A DNA stretch of 64,000 bases, taken from NCBI RefSeq assembly GCF_036248275.1, contig NZ_CP109181.1, positions 7,564,001-7,628,000 on the forward strand, written 5' to 3'. Below, piece by piece: positions 18,255 to 27,269 of this stretch (its first letter is position 1; every line of letters starts with the position of its first letter). The notes below the pieces were generated by a model, which searched no databases, had not been told where the DNA came from, and was given only the letters and a program-made list of their open reading frames with translations. Source of the DNA: Streptomyces sp. NBC_01716. GTDB lineage: Bacteria; Actinomycetota; Actinomycetes; Streptomycetales; Streptomycetaceae. The translations under genes were made by a program, and so were the position numbers.

Positions 18255-18689
18255 TCACCGGTCGATCAGACACATCGCAGCAACGACGGACTGCTTGCCC
18301 CGAGCTCGGTAGGCCGCGAACCCGCCATACTCATAGCTGTCGGTGAACCACTCACGCGTCGGTTCCTGCGACTCACCGGCCAGAAATCAACGAACCCGCC
18401 TGCTTCCGACGGCGGCCAGTTCGACCCAGGTCAGCCAGGTAGTCCCGTGGACGTCTCCAGGACCGCCGTACGCCGCGAATTCGCCACATAGTCCATCCGA
18501 CGAGTCGTCGGGGAAGCCGCGGTCCTCGGCCAGCGGGCGGAAGCCGAAGGAGTTGCGGATTCCGAAGAGACAGGCGAGGCCGTCGTAGGCGTTGCCCCTG
18601 TTGAGCAGGAACAGAGCGATGGCGGCCTGCCACACGGAGTCCTCGTCGTCGGGACCCCACAGGCGGGCTCCCGGACGGCATTCGATCAT
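18255..18689 (-). pseudogene. Conserved hypothetical protein with in-frame stop
   Basis: One frame runs 145 codons with a single TGA at 18387-18389. The part before it (LLNRGNAYDGLACLFGIRNS, FRPLAEDRGFPDDSS, DVHGTTWLTWVELAAV) matches a widespread uncharacterised family with the pattern NYD-F--L-GVRN ... P---RG-P-D-S ... DGHS-SWLT--EL. After the stop the frame continues with sensible sequence (ESQEPTREWFTDSYEYGGFA). A nonsense mutation in a real gene is therefore likely. Whether this is a sequencing error cannot be told from here. Confidence 0.55.
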
Positions 18690-19025
18690 CCGTCTCAGCC
18701 GTCGAGGCTACGGTCACTGCTCGGACGCTTCGCCGAACCGAACTCGTGTTCGATGATGGGTGGATGGCTCAGGCGTCGGACAGTCGAAGCCCACCAGGAT
18801 CTCCGGCGAATGCCGACGGAGGTCGTTGCAAGGGGGCCTGCCCAGCACTGGGTCGACCCGTCGGGCAAAGGGCGGTGCCAGGGGGAAGGGTGGGATGTTT
18901 TGTCCCTGGATGGATTGTGCCTTCACACGCTGCGGCCTCAAGAGAAGGATCGGCAGCAGCAGTTCCCCTGAACGGCTCCCCTGCACTGGGAGCGATTCTG
19001 TGGCAGGACAAGAGAGAGACCATCC
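18690..19025. other. 336-bp gap, nothing assigned
   Basis: Short open frames exist on both strands but none has a convincing family pattern. A divergent regulator of the SDR gene would be expected here and is not recognisable. Confidence 0.4.
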
Positions 19026-19649
19026 ATGAGTAGCAGCGCCATCGGTCTGATCACCGGCGGAAGCCGTGGCCTGGGAAGAGCCACGGCGCTCAAGCTCGCC
19101 GAGTCCGGGACCGATGTGATCATCACGTACCGGTCGGGCAAGGACGAGGCCACGTCCGTAGTGGAGGCTGTCGAGGCCCTCGGCCGCAGAGCGGTCGCCT
19201 TGCGCCTGGACACGACCGACTTCGTCAACGTCAAGGGCGTGATGTACGTCGTCAAGGCCGTTCTGCCGCACCTTCTGGAGGCGGCGAATAGCACGGACCG
19301 GCAGGTCGCGGACGTGATCAACATCAGCTCCGTGGCCGGACGCGTCGCCACGGCCGGCGTTGCGATCTACAACGCCGGCAAGTTCGGCGTGACCGCGGCC
19401 ACCGAGGCCTGGCGCCAGGAGTTCGGGGACCGGAACCTGCGTTTCTCGGTCATCGAACCGGGCGCGGTGGACACCGAACTGTTCGGCCACCAGCAGGGAC
19501 ACGCCAAGGAAGCGGAGAGCCGGCGCTTCGAAGGCGTTGAGAAGCTCCACCCCGAGGACGTCGCCGACGCCATCGCGTACATCGCGACCAGCCCGCGCCG
19601 CCGGGCCATCAACGAGATCGTGATCCGTCCCACCGACCAGAAGTTCTGA
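19026..19649 (+). CDS. Chimeric short-chain dehydrogenase (internal deletion)
   Basis: The product is 207 residues, about 40 short for an SDR. The N-terminal third has the cofactor motif (GLITGGSRGLGRATALKLAE). At residues 65/66 (LDTTD then FVNVKGVMYVVKAV) the sequence jumps to a region that follows strand 4, so the NNAG motif and its catalytic Asn are missing. The catalytic Ser (VINISSVAGRVATAG) and YxxxK (IYNAGKFGVTAATEAW) remain. The two parts look like different SDR subfamilies, suggesting an in-frame deletion that fused two neighbouring genes. Activity is doubtful. Confidence 0.75.
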   Translation: MSSSAIGLITGGSRGLGRATALKLAESGTDVIITYRSGKDEATSVVEAVEALGRRAVALRLDTTDFVNVKGVMYVVKAVLPHLLEAANSTDRQVADVINISSVAGRVATAGVAIYNAGKFGVTAATEAWRQEFGDRNLRFSVIEPGAVDTELFGHQQGHAKEAESRRFEGVEKLHPEDVADAIAYIATSPRRRAINEIVIRPTDQKF

Positions 19650-19667
19650 CCCGCGAGGAGACGAGCC

Positions 19668-20778
19668 ATGTCACTGCGGACACAAGCCGCCGTCATCAGG
19701 GGCGCGGGCGTGATCGAGCTGGATGACATCCTCGTCGAGGAGCCCCGCCCGGACGAGGTCCTCGTCCGGGTGGAGTCCTCCGGGATCTGCCGCACCGACC
19801 TCGAAATCCTCAAGGGCACCCTGGAGTTCCCGCTGCCCTTCGTGGCCGGCCACGGAGGGGCCGGCATGGTGCTCGCGGTCGGATCCGGCGTTACGACCGT
19901 TGTTCCCGGGGACACAGTGGCCCTGGGCGCGGCAGCGTGCGGCACCTGCGCGCACTGCCGTACGGGCGCCTGCCCCTACTGCGACCAGCACGCGGCGATG
20001 AACTTCACCGGCACCCGCCTGGACGGCGGGACAGGTCTGCGCGGCCTCGACGGCGAGACCGTCTTCGGGCATTTCATGCGCCAGTCCTCGTGGGCGGGCC
20101 TGTCGCTGGCCCACGCCAGCAACACGGTCAAACTGCCTTCGGATGTCGATCGCAGCGTGCTGGGGCCGTTCGGCTGCGGGATCCAGACCCGGAGCCGGGG
20201 CCGTGTGGAACACCCTGGCCGTCGAGCCGGGCAGCACAGTCGCCGTCTTCGGGCTCGGCGCAGTCGGCCAGGCGGCGGTCATGGCGGCCAAGGCCGCAAG
20301 CGCCACCACGATCATCGCCGTCGGCAAGCGGCAGCCGAAACTCGACCTCGCGCTGGAGCTGGGGGCGACGCACGCTTTCAGCGCACGCGACGGCGACGTC
20401 GCCGACCTCGTCCGCGACGTGACCGGTGGCGGCGTGCAGTACACGGTCGAGGCGGCCGGCAAAACGGACGTCATGACCACCGCCGTGGAGGTCCTGGCCG
20501 AGACGGGCCACGCTGCAATCACCGGCGTCGCGGCCGGTGAGAGCTTCCCCGTCGACGCCTGGAAGGTGATCCGCGGCCGGACCGTGCACGGCACGACACT
20601 TGGCGATGTCGCACCGTCGGTGATCCTTCCCCGCCTCGTCGACCTCTACCGGCAAGGGGCCTTCCCCGCGGACCGGCTCATGACCCATTACCCCCTCAAG
20701 GACATTCACCAGGCCATCGCCGACGTCGACAACGGCACCGCCATCAAGGCTGTCCTGCACCCCGAAACAGCTGGCTGA
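19668..20778 (+). pseudogene. Zinc alcohol dehydrogenase (aryl-alcohol type), one-base frameshift
   Basis: The first frame encodes the GroES-like zinc domain (SSGICRTDLEILKGTLEFPL, FVAGHGGAGMVLAVGSGVTT) and the structural zinc loop with four Cys (CGTCAHCRTGACPYC). At about 20188-20190, within a run of C, the frame shifts by +1; the next frame continues seamlessly with GAGAVWNTLAVEPGSTVAVF and the Rossmann motif FGLGAVGQAAVMAAKA through to the C-terminus HQAIADVDNGTAIKAVLHP. Removing one C restores a full-length enzyme of about 369 residues resembling benzyl-alcohol dehydrogenases. It may be a real mutation or a homopolymer sequencing error. Confidence 0.8.
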
Positions 20779-20875
20779 CCCACCTGCCGGCGCCGCGAGC
20801 CCGGCCGGGCGAAACCCCCGACGGCGCCTCTTTCCCCATCTCACCCTTCCCTTGAAGCACTTCGGACGAATCGTC

Positions 20876-21826
20876 ATGTCCACTGCCACTGCCGCCTACG
20901 CCGCCCCGTCCACCGGCGCCGAACTGGAGCCCTTGACGATCTCCCGCCGTGATGTGCGCGGCACCGATGTGCGCATCGACATCCACTACACCGGCGTGTG
21001 CCCCACCGATCTCCTGCAGACCTCCGACGGCTGGGGGCCCGGCCTCTACCCCATGGTCCCGGGCCACGAGATCACCGGCCTGGTCACCGAAGTCGGCGCG
21101 GGGGTAACGAAGTTCGCCGTCGGCGACCGGGTCGGCGTCGGCACCTACATCGACTCCTGCGGCGAGTGCGGACCCTGCCGTGCCGGCCTTGAGGTGTATT
21201 GCGAGAAGGGCTGCACGCCCACCTACAACGCCAAAGACCGGCACGGCGAGATCACCCAGGGCGGCTACTCGAAGCAGATCGTCGTCGATGAGCGCTACGT
21301 GCTCCGCATCCCCGACAGCCTGCCCCTCGACGCGGCCGCACCCCTGCTCTGCGCCGGCATCACCACCTACTCGCCCCTCGCACACTGGAACGCCGGCCCC
21401 GGCAAGAAGGTCGCGGTCCTCGGCATGGGTGGCCTCGGGCACATCGCCATCCAGATCGCCCACGCCATGGGCGCCGAAGTCACCGTCCTCTCCCGCACGC
21501 TCGGCAAGAAGGACGGCGGCCTGAGGCTGGGAGCCGACCACTACTACGCCACCGAGGACCCCGAGACGTTCACGCGGCTGGCCGGCACGTTCGACCTCAT
21601 CCTGTGCACGATCTCCGGTGCCCTCCACTTCGACCAGTACCTCAACCTCCTCAAGCTGGACGGGCACATCCACGGAGGATGGCCAAGTTGGAGTCGACCG
21701 TTTCCTCGGTCGACTAGCAGCGGTCGCTCGGGCATTCCTCGCCCGCGATCACCCTCGGTTACTATGCTCACTTCATGCCGGAGGCCGGCAGCAAGTGGAA
21801 GCGTTGGGTGGCCGGGGAAATGTTGA
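20876..21826 (+). pseudogene. NAD(P)-dependent alcohol dehydrogenase, C-terminus lost
   Basis: From the ATG at 20876 the product follows the cinnamyl-alcohol-dehydrogenase group: catalytic Cys (YTGVCPTDLLQTSDGWGPGL), PMVPGHEITGLVTEVGAGVT, structural zinc cysteines (DSCGECGPCRAGLEVYCEKG) and cofactor motif (VAVLGMGGLGHIAIQIAHAM). After NLLKLDGHIHGG near 21680 the sequence stops resembling the family; the remaining frame is foreign Arg/Ser-rich sequence. About 60 C-terminal residues are missing, so the protein is unlikely to fold normally. The breakpoint begins a block of fused gene fragments. Confidence 0.75.
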
Positions 21827-21927
21827 ATGAGGTCGTCGCGACCCGTTACGTCACGCCCTTGAGTGAAGGCGGGTCGCTCCCCGGGACCGTCGAGGCCGAC
21901 GATCTCGGGACGTACGTCATGAAGTAG
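21718..21927 (+). pseudogene. Fused remnants: integrase C-terminus and HipA-like N-terminus
   Basis: One open stretch without a start encodes RSLGHSSPAITLGYYAHFMP, the LGH-to-Tyr tail of a tyrosine recombinase, followed in the same frame by EMLNEVVATRYVTPLSEGGS and VEADDLGTYVMK, which resembles the N-terminus of actinobacterial HipA-family kinases. The frame ends at a TAG at 21925. Both parent genes are otherwise absent. It is therefore a junction of two unrelated relics. Confidence 0.6.
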
Positions 21928-22313
21928 TCCAGCGGTCCGCACTGACCCGATGAACTGGCCCGAACGACTTGCGGGCTGGTGGCCGCGTAGAGCGAGGGCC
22001 AAGCGGCCCCGCCGGCTGATCCCATGATCAGGCGTGCTGAGATTGGGGTGACGATGCGGGACAAGGCCCATCGGCTATCTGGCGGCGTCAGCACTGACGG
22101 TGATCACACGCGGTGCGGCCGAGCGATGTACGGCGGGCCAGACGTGGGCGTTGAAGGCAAAGTGACCGAGGTGGTTGGCGGTCGGAGGACAGGTCCGCAC
22201 GGTCCATGACTAACGTGTCGGCCTGGGCTTCGGGGGCTGCCGCCCGTGATGAGTGCGGTCCGGCCAGTCTGGTCGGGGATGTTATCGGGTGTCCAATGGT
22301 TCATCGATGTCAC
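21928..22313 (-). pseudogene. Short-chain dehydrogenase (retinol-dehydrogenase-like) in pieces
   Basis: Three pieces of one SDR appear in order on the minus strand. The N-terminus at 22313 reads MNHWTPDNIPDQTGRTALIT then GG. A middle piece near 22085-22193 reads HFAFNAHVWPAVHRSAAPRV after ANHLG. A C-terminal piece reads MGSAGGAAWPSLYAATSPQV. The segments between them, including the catalytic Tyr region, are deleted and the frames differ. The gene is dead. Confidence 0.6.
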
Positions 22314-22382
22314 GTCCCCCGGGGTGTTGGTTCCTGCGTACGAGGACGGGCAAGTTTGCGACGCCGGTGCGGCAACCGCTGT

Positions 22383-24050
22383 TTATCGTGCCGGGATGCC
22401 TACCGCGGACGGGTGCGCTTCGTCATGGAAGACCTTGATGTTCGTCTTGTGCACTGCTGTTGCGCTCTCGACGGGTTCACCGCCACCGAGATTGCGGGCG
22501 AATCGGGGAAAGGCTCCGGCGGAGACCTGTACGCGGAGTTGGTGTCCTTTCCTGAAGCGGTACGCGGTCGGTGAGAGCCGCACCGTCGCGCAGGTGGTGT
22601 CGTCACCGACGTCGAGGTGAACGAGGTCATCGCACACATTGAGCGACTTGCCGTTCGGATCGACGTCGCACAGTCGCACGAATACATCGACGCTGGGACG
22701 GTCCGCGCGCACCCAGATGTCCGCGGTGACCTCACCGATCACCTCAAGGTCGTCGGTGAGCGGTGCGCCGGTGAAGGTGAGCACGTCGGGGCGCTCTTCC
22801 AGCTTCCAGTTGTCGACGGGACCTGCTCCCGCGGGGGTGAGTTTCGCTCCGCCCAGGGAGGGCGTGGGGTCGTTGGGGTCGTAGGTGAACGTCGAGGGCG
22901 GTTCTGTGGATCCCGCTGTGGCGGTGAGGGTGCCGTCGGCGCGGAGGTATAGCCGCTGGGGTTCGTACCCGGCGGGCGGCCACGCTTCGAAGTCGCGCCA
23001 CTCGTCCGCGCCCATCACGTACAGCCGCACCGGAGCCCGGTGCGGGGGCTCTTGCCCGGTGGCGACAGCGGAGGCCCACTCGGCGACCTCGGTGACGGAC
23101 GCGCCCATGCCGCGAGGGTCGGCGTGCCACCACGGTCCGACGGTCAGCCGGGGCTCACGGCCGGCGTCGACGAGGGCGGTGAAGTCCCGGAGCTGGTCAG
23201 TGAGGAAGATGTCGTGCCAGCCGGTGACGGAGCTGACCGGCACGGTGACGTCCGGGACGGTGCTGCTGCGGTCCAAGTCCTCCCAGTACGCGCTGCTCTG
23301 GTCGTGGTTCACGATCTGTTGGAAGAACTGCGACGTCCGGCCGAGCATCGCCTGGTCGACGTCCGTGATCGGCAAGGTGTTCATGGCGTTGGCGATGCGG
23401 CGCTGGTCCGCGCCGACCATCGACCGGAGCAGGTAGCCGCGCTGTTCCTGTGCGGCGGGCAGAGGCGAGCCATTGTGGGACTGCGGTGCGGTGTTCCAGG
23501 AGAAGTTCGTGATTGTTTCGAGGTCGACGCGGCCGGGCCGTGTGAGGCTGAGAGCGAGCCGGGAGGAGGTGATGTGCGGGACCATGGCCTTGACCTCGGG
23601 AGGGGCGGCGTCGGCGATGGCCCACTGGGTGTAGCCGAAGTAGCTGGATCCGGCGAGGATCACCCGGCCACTCGACCAGGACTGGTCGGCGAGCCACCGG
23701 AGTGTCGCGAGGCCGTCGGCGCGTTCGTTGCGCATGGCCAGGAACTCGCCGTCGGATCCGAACGTGCCGCGGGTGCTGACCATCAGTACTTGCAGTCCGC
23801 GTTCAGCGAGGACGGGGCCGTATAGCCATCCGAGGGGGCCGCCGCGCCCGTAGGCGGTGCGGACGACGACGACCGGTACCTCGGGGAGTGATCGTCCGCC
23901 GGTGCCGCGCGGGGTCCAGCGGTCGGCGACGAGCGTGGCACCGTCATCCATGGGTATCTTCAGGCCGCGTTCGACGTGGACCCGGCGTGAGGTGGCGGGC
24001 GGGAGCGGAGCCATGCGCTCCGCGAGGCGTCCTATCGCGGTCATGATCAT
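22383..24050 (-). CDS. CocE/NonD-family hydrolase (X-Pro dipeptidyl-peptidase-like)
   Basis: The product is a 555-residue serine hydrolase. The N-terminal alpha/beta domain has the start of the fold (DGATLVADRWTPRG), the oxyanion Tyr region (VVVVRTAYGRGGPLGW) and the nucleophile elbow (RVILAGSSYFGYTQWAIADA). Candidate acid and His residues are in SVTGWHDIFLTDQL and GPWWHADPRG. The C-terminal jelly roll (VIGEVTADIWVRADRPSVDV) is typical of CocE enzymes. It could hydrolyse esters or acyl-peptides. Its ATG overlaps the quinone oxidoreductase stop (ATGA), so the two form an operon. Confidence 0.9.
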   Translation of the reverse strand: MIMTAIGRLAERMAPLPPATSRRVHVERGLKIPMDDGATLVADRWTPRGTGGRSLPEVPVVVVRTAYGRGGPLGWLYGPVLAERGLQVLMVSTRGTFGSDGEFLAMRNERADGLATLRWLADQSWSSGRVILAGSSYFGYTQWAIADAAPPEVKAMVPHITSSRLALSLTRPGRVDLETITNFSWNTAPQSHNGSPLPAAQEQRGYLLRSMVGADQRRIANAMNTLPITDVDQAMLGRTSQFFQQIVNHDQSSAYWEDLDRSSTVPDVTVPVSSVTGWHDIFLTDQLRDFTALVDAGREPRLTVGPWWHADPRGMGASVTEVAEWASAVATGQEPPHRAPVRLYVMGADEWRDFEAWPPAGYEPQRLYLRADGTLTATAGSTEPPSTFTYDPNDPTPSLGGAKLTPAGAGPVDNWKLEERPDVLTFTGAPLTDDLEVIGEVTADIWVRADRPSVDVFVRLCDVDPNGKSLNVCDDLVHLDVGDDTTCATVRLSPTAYRFRKGHQLRVQVSAGAFPRFARNLGGGEPVESATAVHKTNIKVFHDEAHPSAVGIPAR

Positions 24051-25039
24051 GCCTCCGGGGTGAGCGCGATGCGGCCGTCGAGGTCGCGGCTTTCCATGCG
24101 CTGGTGGGCGGTGACGGCCTGACTGAACGGCAGAACTTTGACGTCGGTGTTCGCGAGGCCGGCCGCGGTCGCCTCGACGGCCGCGGCGAGAGCGGCGGGA
24201 ACGACCTGTGGATGGGCCGGCAGGAACGCGCCCGCGTTGAAGCCGCTGACGGTGACACTGCGGAACCAGAGCTGGTTGGTGTCCACTTGGTGGCCCCAGT
24301 CGTCGGACGCGTTGCCCGCGGCGATGAGACGGCTGCCAGGGAACATCACGTCGAGGCTCTGGGTGCGGAGCGTTCCGCCGACGGGGTCGATCACCACGTC
24401 GAACTTCTCGTCGCCGAGCGCGCTGTGCAGGTCTGTGGAGTCCACGATCCGGTCGTAGGGAAGCTTCGTCGCCGCGGCGGCGGCGAGTTTGCCCGGCCGA
24501 ACCGTGCCGACGACGCGGGACGCGCCGAGCTGCTTCGCGACGCCCGGGAAACCGGCGGACAGGCCGCCGAGAGCTCCATGCACGAGGACCCTCTCACCGT
24601 CGACGAGATGCGCGACCTGTGTCAGAGCCATGTGCGCCATCGCGGCGTTCGGAATCACCGATACGGCGAGGGCGGGGTCGATGCCGTGCCCCTCGATCGA
24701 GACGGTCAGCGGAGCCTTGGCAATGTAGACGGAGGCGTACCCGCCGGTGCCGGTGCCTGCGGACAGAGCGACCACCTGCTCCCCGACGGCCGGCCCGGTG
24801 ACGCCATCGCCGAGCGCGCGGACCGTACCGGCAACTTCAAGGCCGGGTACGAACGGTGGCTGTGGCATGCCGGGTTGGTCCTTGTACCGGCCCTGTCTGA
24901 AGAACACGTCGATCAGGCCGACCGCGGAGTGCGAGACGTCGATCGCGATCTCTCCCGGGCCCGGGGTCGGGTCCGGGAGGCCGGTGACGAGCTCGAGAGC
25001 GTCCGGGTCGCCGAATCGCGTGGCCTGTACTGCCTGCAT
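24047..25039 (-). CDS. Quinone oxidoreductase-like MDR enzyme
   Basis: The product is a 330-residue medium-chain reductase without the zinc-binding cysteines of alcohol dehydrogenases. It has the NADPH-quinone-reductase start (MQAVQATRFGDPDALELVTG), the substrate region (SHSAVGLIDVFFRQGRYKDQ) and a modified nucleotide motif (VLVHGALGGLSAGFPGVAKQ). It is followed by the coupled hydrolase gene. It is divergent from a TetR gene across a 120-bp gap with two palindromes, so the pair is probably repressed by that TetR and induced by an electrophile or quinone; the inducer is inference. Confidence 0.88.
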   Translation of the reverse strand: MQAVQATRFGDPDALELVTGLPDPTPGPGEIAIDVSHSAVGLIDVFFRQGRYKDQPGMPQPPFVPGLEVAGTVRALGDGVTGPAVGEQVVALSAGTGTGGYASVYIAKAPLTVSIEGHGIDPALAVSVIPNAAMAHMALTQVAHLVDGERVLVHGALGGLSAGFPGVAKQLGASRVVGTVRPGKLAAAAATKLPYDRIVDSTDLHSALGDEKFDVVIDPVGGTLRTQSLDVMFPGSRLIAAGNASDDWGHQVDTNQLWFRSVTVSGFNAGAFLPAHPQVVPAALAAAVEATAAGLANTDVKVLPFSQAVTAHQRMESRDLDGRIALTPEA

Positions 25040-25079
25040 GGATCTTTCCTCTCCAGTGGATGGCTGTTGCCCATCGATT

Positions 25080-25149
25080 TAACGCACCTCGCGATGCGTT
25101 ATTGGGAAGGTAGCACGACTGGCCGCTTAGCGCATCATGGTGCGCGTTA
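25080..25149. promoter_or_regulatory. Two TetR operator-like palindromes in divergent promoter
   Basis: The first, at 25080-25101, is TAACGCA then eight bases then TGCGTTA, with perfect 7-bp arms. The second, at 25129-25149, is AGCGCA, six bases, TGCGCGTTA, a related imperfect palindrome. They sit between the quinone oxidoreductase start (25039) and the TetR start (25160), ideally placed to control both directions. Confidence 0.65.
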
Positions 25150-25159
25150 TAGTTCTCAT

Positions 25160-25837
25160 ATGAAGGAGCGAGCACGATCCGCGCAGGACAAAGCGCAACG
25201 GTCGGAGGATCTGCTGCGCGCAGCGGAGGCGCTGGCGACGGAGCTCGGCGGCGTCCGATTCATCACTGTGCAGGCAGTCACCGAGCGTGCAGGCCTGCAC
25301 CGCACCGGCGTGCGCCGGTACTACTCGAGCAGAGAAGAGCTGTTGCTCGAGCTCGCAGAGCGCGGCTGGAGCCAGTGGCGGGCTGCGATCTCCGCGGCGG
25401 TGGCCCAGCGAGCCGGCCTCGGACCAGAGGACGTCGCCGGCGTCGTCACGGACACGATCACCACGCTGCCGGTGTTCTGCGACCTCCTCACCCACGTCAC
25501 GCTGACGCTTGAGGGCGACGTCGACATGGAACGAGCACGCCAGTACAAGACCGCGTCGTTCGCCGCGTACGACGCGATCGTCGACCACCTCGGCCTCGTG
25601 AGCTCGATGACCCCGGACCAGCTGCGCGGACTCCTCGCGGCGACCCTCGCGCTGGCCTCGAACGGGTGGCAGGTGTCCCACCCCACGCCCACCCTCGCCG
25701 CGCTCTACGAGCAAGTGCCCGAATGGGGCCACGTCGCATTTGATTTCGCCCCACGGCTGAAGCTGCTCCTGACAGCACTCGCGGTCGGCTTGCATGTCGT
25801 CCTCCCGGACACCGGCCCGGCTCCGGGGGCGAATTGA
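25160..25837 (+). CDS. TetR-family regulator
   Basis: The product is a 225-residue repressor. The helix-turn-helix lies at residues about 30-55 (FITVQAVTERAGLHRTGVRR then YYSSREELLLELAERGW). The C-terminal domain is all-helical and resembles TetR_C domains of actinobacterial regulators (CDLLTHVTLTLEGDVDMERA). The ATG at 25160 is preferred because an upstream in-frame extension would cover the operators. Divergent arrangement with the MDR/hydrolase operon suggests local repression. A stem-loop terminator candidate follows. Confidence 0.9.
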   Translation: MKERARSAQDKAQRSEDLLRAAEALATELGGVRFITVQAVTERAGLHRTGVRRYYSSREELLLELAERGWSQWRAAISAAVAQRAGLGPEDVAGVVTDTITTLPVFCDLLTHVTLTLEGDVDMERARQYKTASFAAYDAIVDHLGLVSSMTPDQLRGLLAATLALASNGWQVSHPTPTLAALYEQVPEWGHVAFDFAPRLKLLLTALAVGLHVVLPDTGPAPGAN

Positions 25838-25903
25838 AATCTGTCACCAGAGCCTTTTCCGACCACGCGTCGATGTGGGTTGAAGGGGGGACCAGCACAC
25901 AGT

Positions 25904-25952
25904 GCTCCTGGCAGTGCGATGGGTCCTGGCCGTGACACCGACTGCCAGGAGC
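25904..25952. terminator. Candidate bidirectional terminator
   Basis: Perfect 12-bp arms GCTCCTGGCAGT (25904-25915) and ACTGCCAGGAGC (25941-25952) enclose a 25-base loop. The stem lies between the convergent TetR gene and GMC-oxidoreductase remnant. No U-tract follows, as is common in Streptomyces. Confidence 0.55.
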
Positions 25953-26008
25953 TTCGCCGTTCTGTCAGGCTGTCCGACCCGCGGCAGCCAGGTCGGATTG
26001 GAAATGGC

Positions 26009-26495
26009 TCACTCATGGTGTGTCGGCGGAACTTGGGGCGTTGTCCCGTCGTATGTCCATGCCGGCTCGTCGTCGATGATGGATCGGGCGGTACGGCGGG
26101 CGAGAGCCATGATGGTGATCATCGGGTTGACCCCCAGGGCAGTGGGGAGGGCGGAACTGTCATCGATCCAGACGCCCTTGGTGTCGTGCAACTGTCCCCA
26201 GGTGTCGGCGACCGAGACAGTGGGGTCGGTGCCCATCCGACAGGTACCCATCTGATGTGCTGCCACGATTGTCCAACCACCGGCGCCGACCGAAAGATCA
26301 CTCAACGCCTGGAGGTAGGCGTCGAGGTCTTCGCCCTCCTGCCACGTCGGCGCTCCCTCTGCCACCGCGATCACGCGCCGGGCGCCGGCAGCCACATGCA
26401 GCCGGACGCTCGTCTCCAGTCCCCGCCGAATCGTCTCCAGGTCCGCCGGGTGGTCGACCGCGTAGGAGACCACAGGCTTTCCGTCCTCGTCGATC
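26009..26495 (-). pseudogene. GMC oxidoreductase, C-terminal remnant
   Basis: The frame encodes the C-terminal domain of a GMC-type FAD oxidoreductase. It holds the His motif region (IVAAHQMGTCRMGTDPTVSV) and the closing segment (VWIDDSSALPTALGVNPMIT then IMALARRTARSI). The N-terminal FAD domain is absent: upstream of about 26495 the sequence becomes an IS5 transposase fragment, which also supplies the spurious extension of the open frame. It is a truncated pseudogene created at an IS boundary. Confidence 0.75.
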
Positions 26496-26795
26496 CCAAC
26501 TTGCCACGGTCGGTCGGATTCGGTCCCGTCAACGGCCCCCTTTCGCCGCCCGCACGCTGACGGAATCAATCGCGCACCGCGACCAGTCCAGCTCACCGCG
26601 GGCACCGAGTTCGTCACAGACAACACGGTGCAGCCGCGTCCACACCCGCGCTTGCGACCACTGCGCGAAGCGCCGGCAGACCATGGGCGAGGCCCGCCCG
26701 AACACCGGCGCCAACTGCCGCCATGCACAGCTCAACGAACCATCAAGCCATAAGAAACGACGTCTTAAGGGCTGTCCCGTGATCCCAGGCCGCAG
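26496..26795 (-). mobile_element. IS5-family transposase fragment
   Basis: On the minus strand the piece reads WRQLAPVFGRASPMVCRRFA, then QWSQARVWTRLHRVVCDELG, then LDWSRCAIDSVSVRAAKGGR, the N-terminal part of an IS5-group transposase; TGPNPTDRGK follows in another frame. The C-terminal DDE core is missing. A terminal-repeat-like sequence (GGGCTGTCCCGTGATCC) lies at about 26768-26785. It disrupts the GMC gene. Confidence 0.7.
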
Positions 26796-26979
26796 CCACC
26801 ACAGCGGGCTGCCGTAGACCTCTTCAGATTGCCGTCATGTCTACTGTGCCCAATCGAAACCGGCGGGGTGTACAGGACCGCCACGTAGGTGAAGTCATTG
26901 GGGGATGGACTCTGCGGTCAACTCATCGGGGCCGACCACAACATGGCGGTCAGATGACGAACCGGAGTGCCCGGTGCCG

Positions 26980-27269
26980 TCAGCTGGTGATGAGCAGGAG
27001 TTGGCTCTGTTTGCCGTCGCTCATCGTGATCCCCTGGTCGAGCCGGGCACTGGTACGCCGCGTCGCGGCTGCCGCGTCCACCACGGTGCCCGCGAGATCG
27101 CCCTCGGGGACCGGCGACGTCTTCCTGCCCCCGGCGGACGGCCCGTCGCTCTCGCCGGAACATCCGACAAGACCTGCGAGCGCGGCGGCGCAGAGCAGGC
27201 TGACGGGGCCGGCAAGGGCACGGGAGCGACGAGAAGGACGTGGACGACGCAGAGGAATCTCCTAGACAT
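26980..27269 (-). pseudogene. Small lipoprotein gene, probably frameshifted
   Basis: A minus-strand frame ending at 26980 encodes AGPVSLLCAAALAGLVGCSG, a signal peptide with a lipobox, then about 50 polar residues ending DQGITMSDGKQSQLLLITS. No ATG, GTG or TTG opens this frame; an ATG at 27269 lies one base out of frame. A one-base indel near the 5' end would explain this. Function unknown. Confidence 0.4.
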
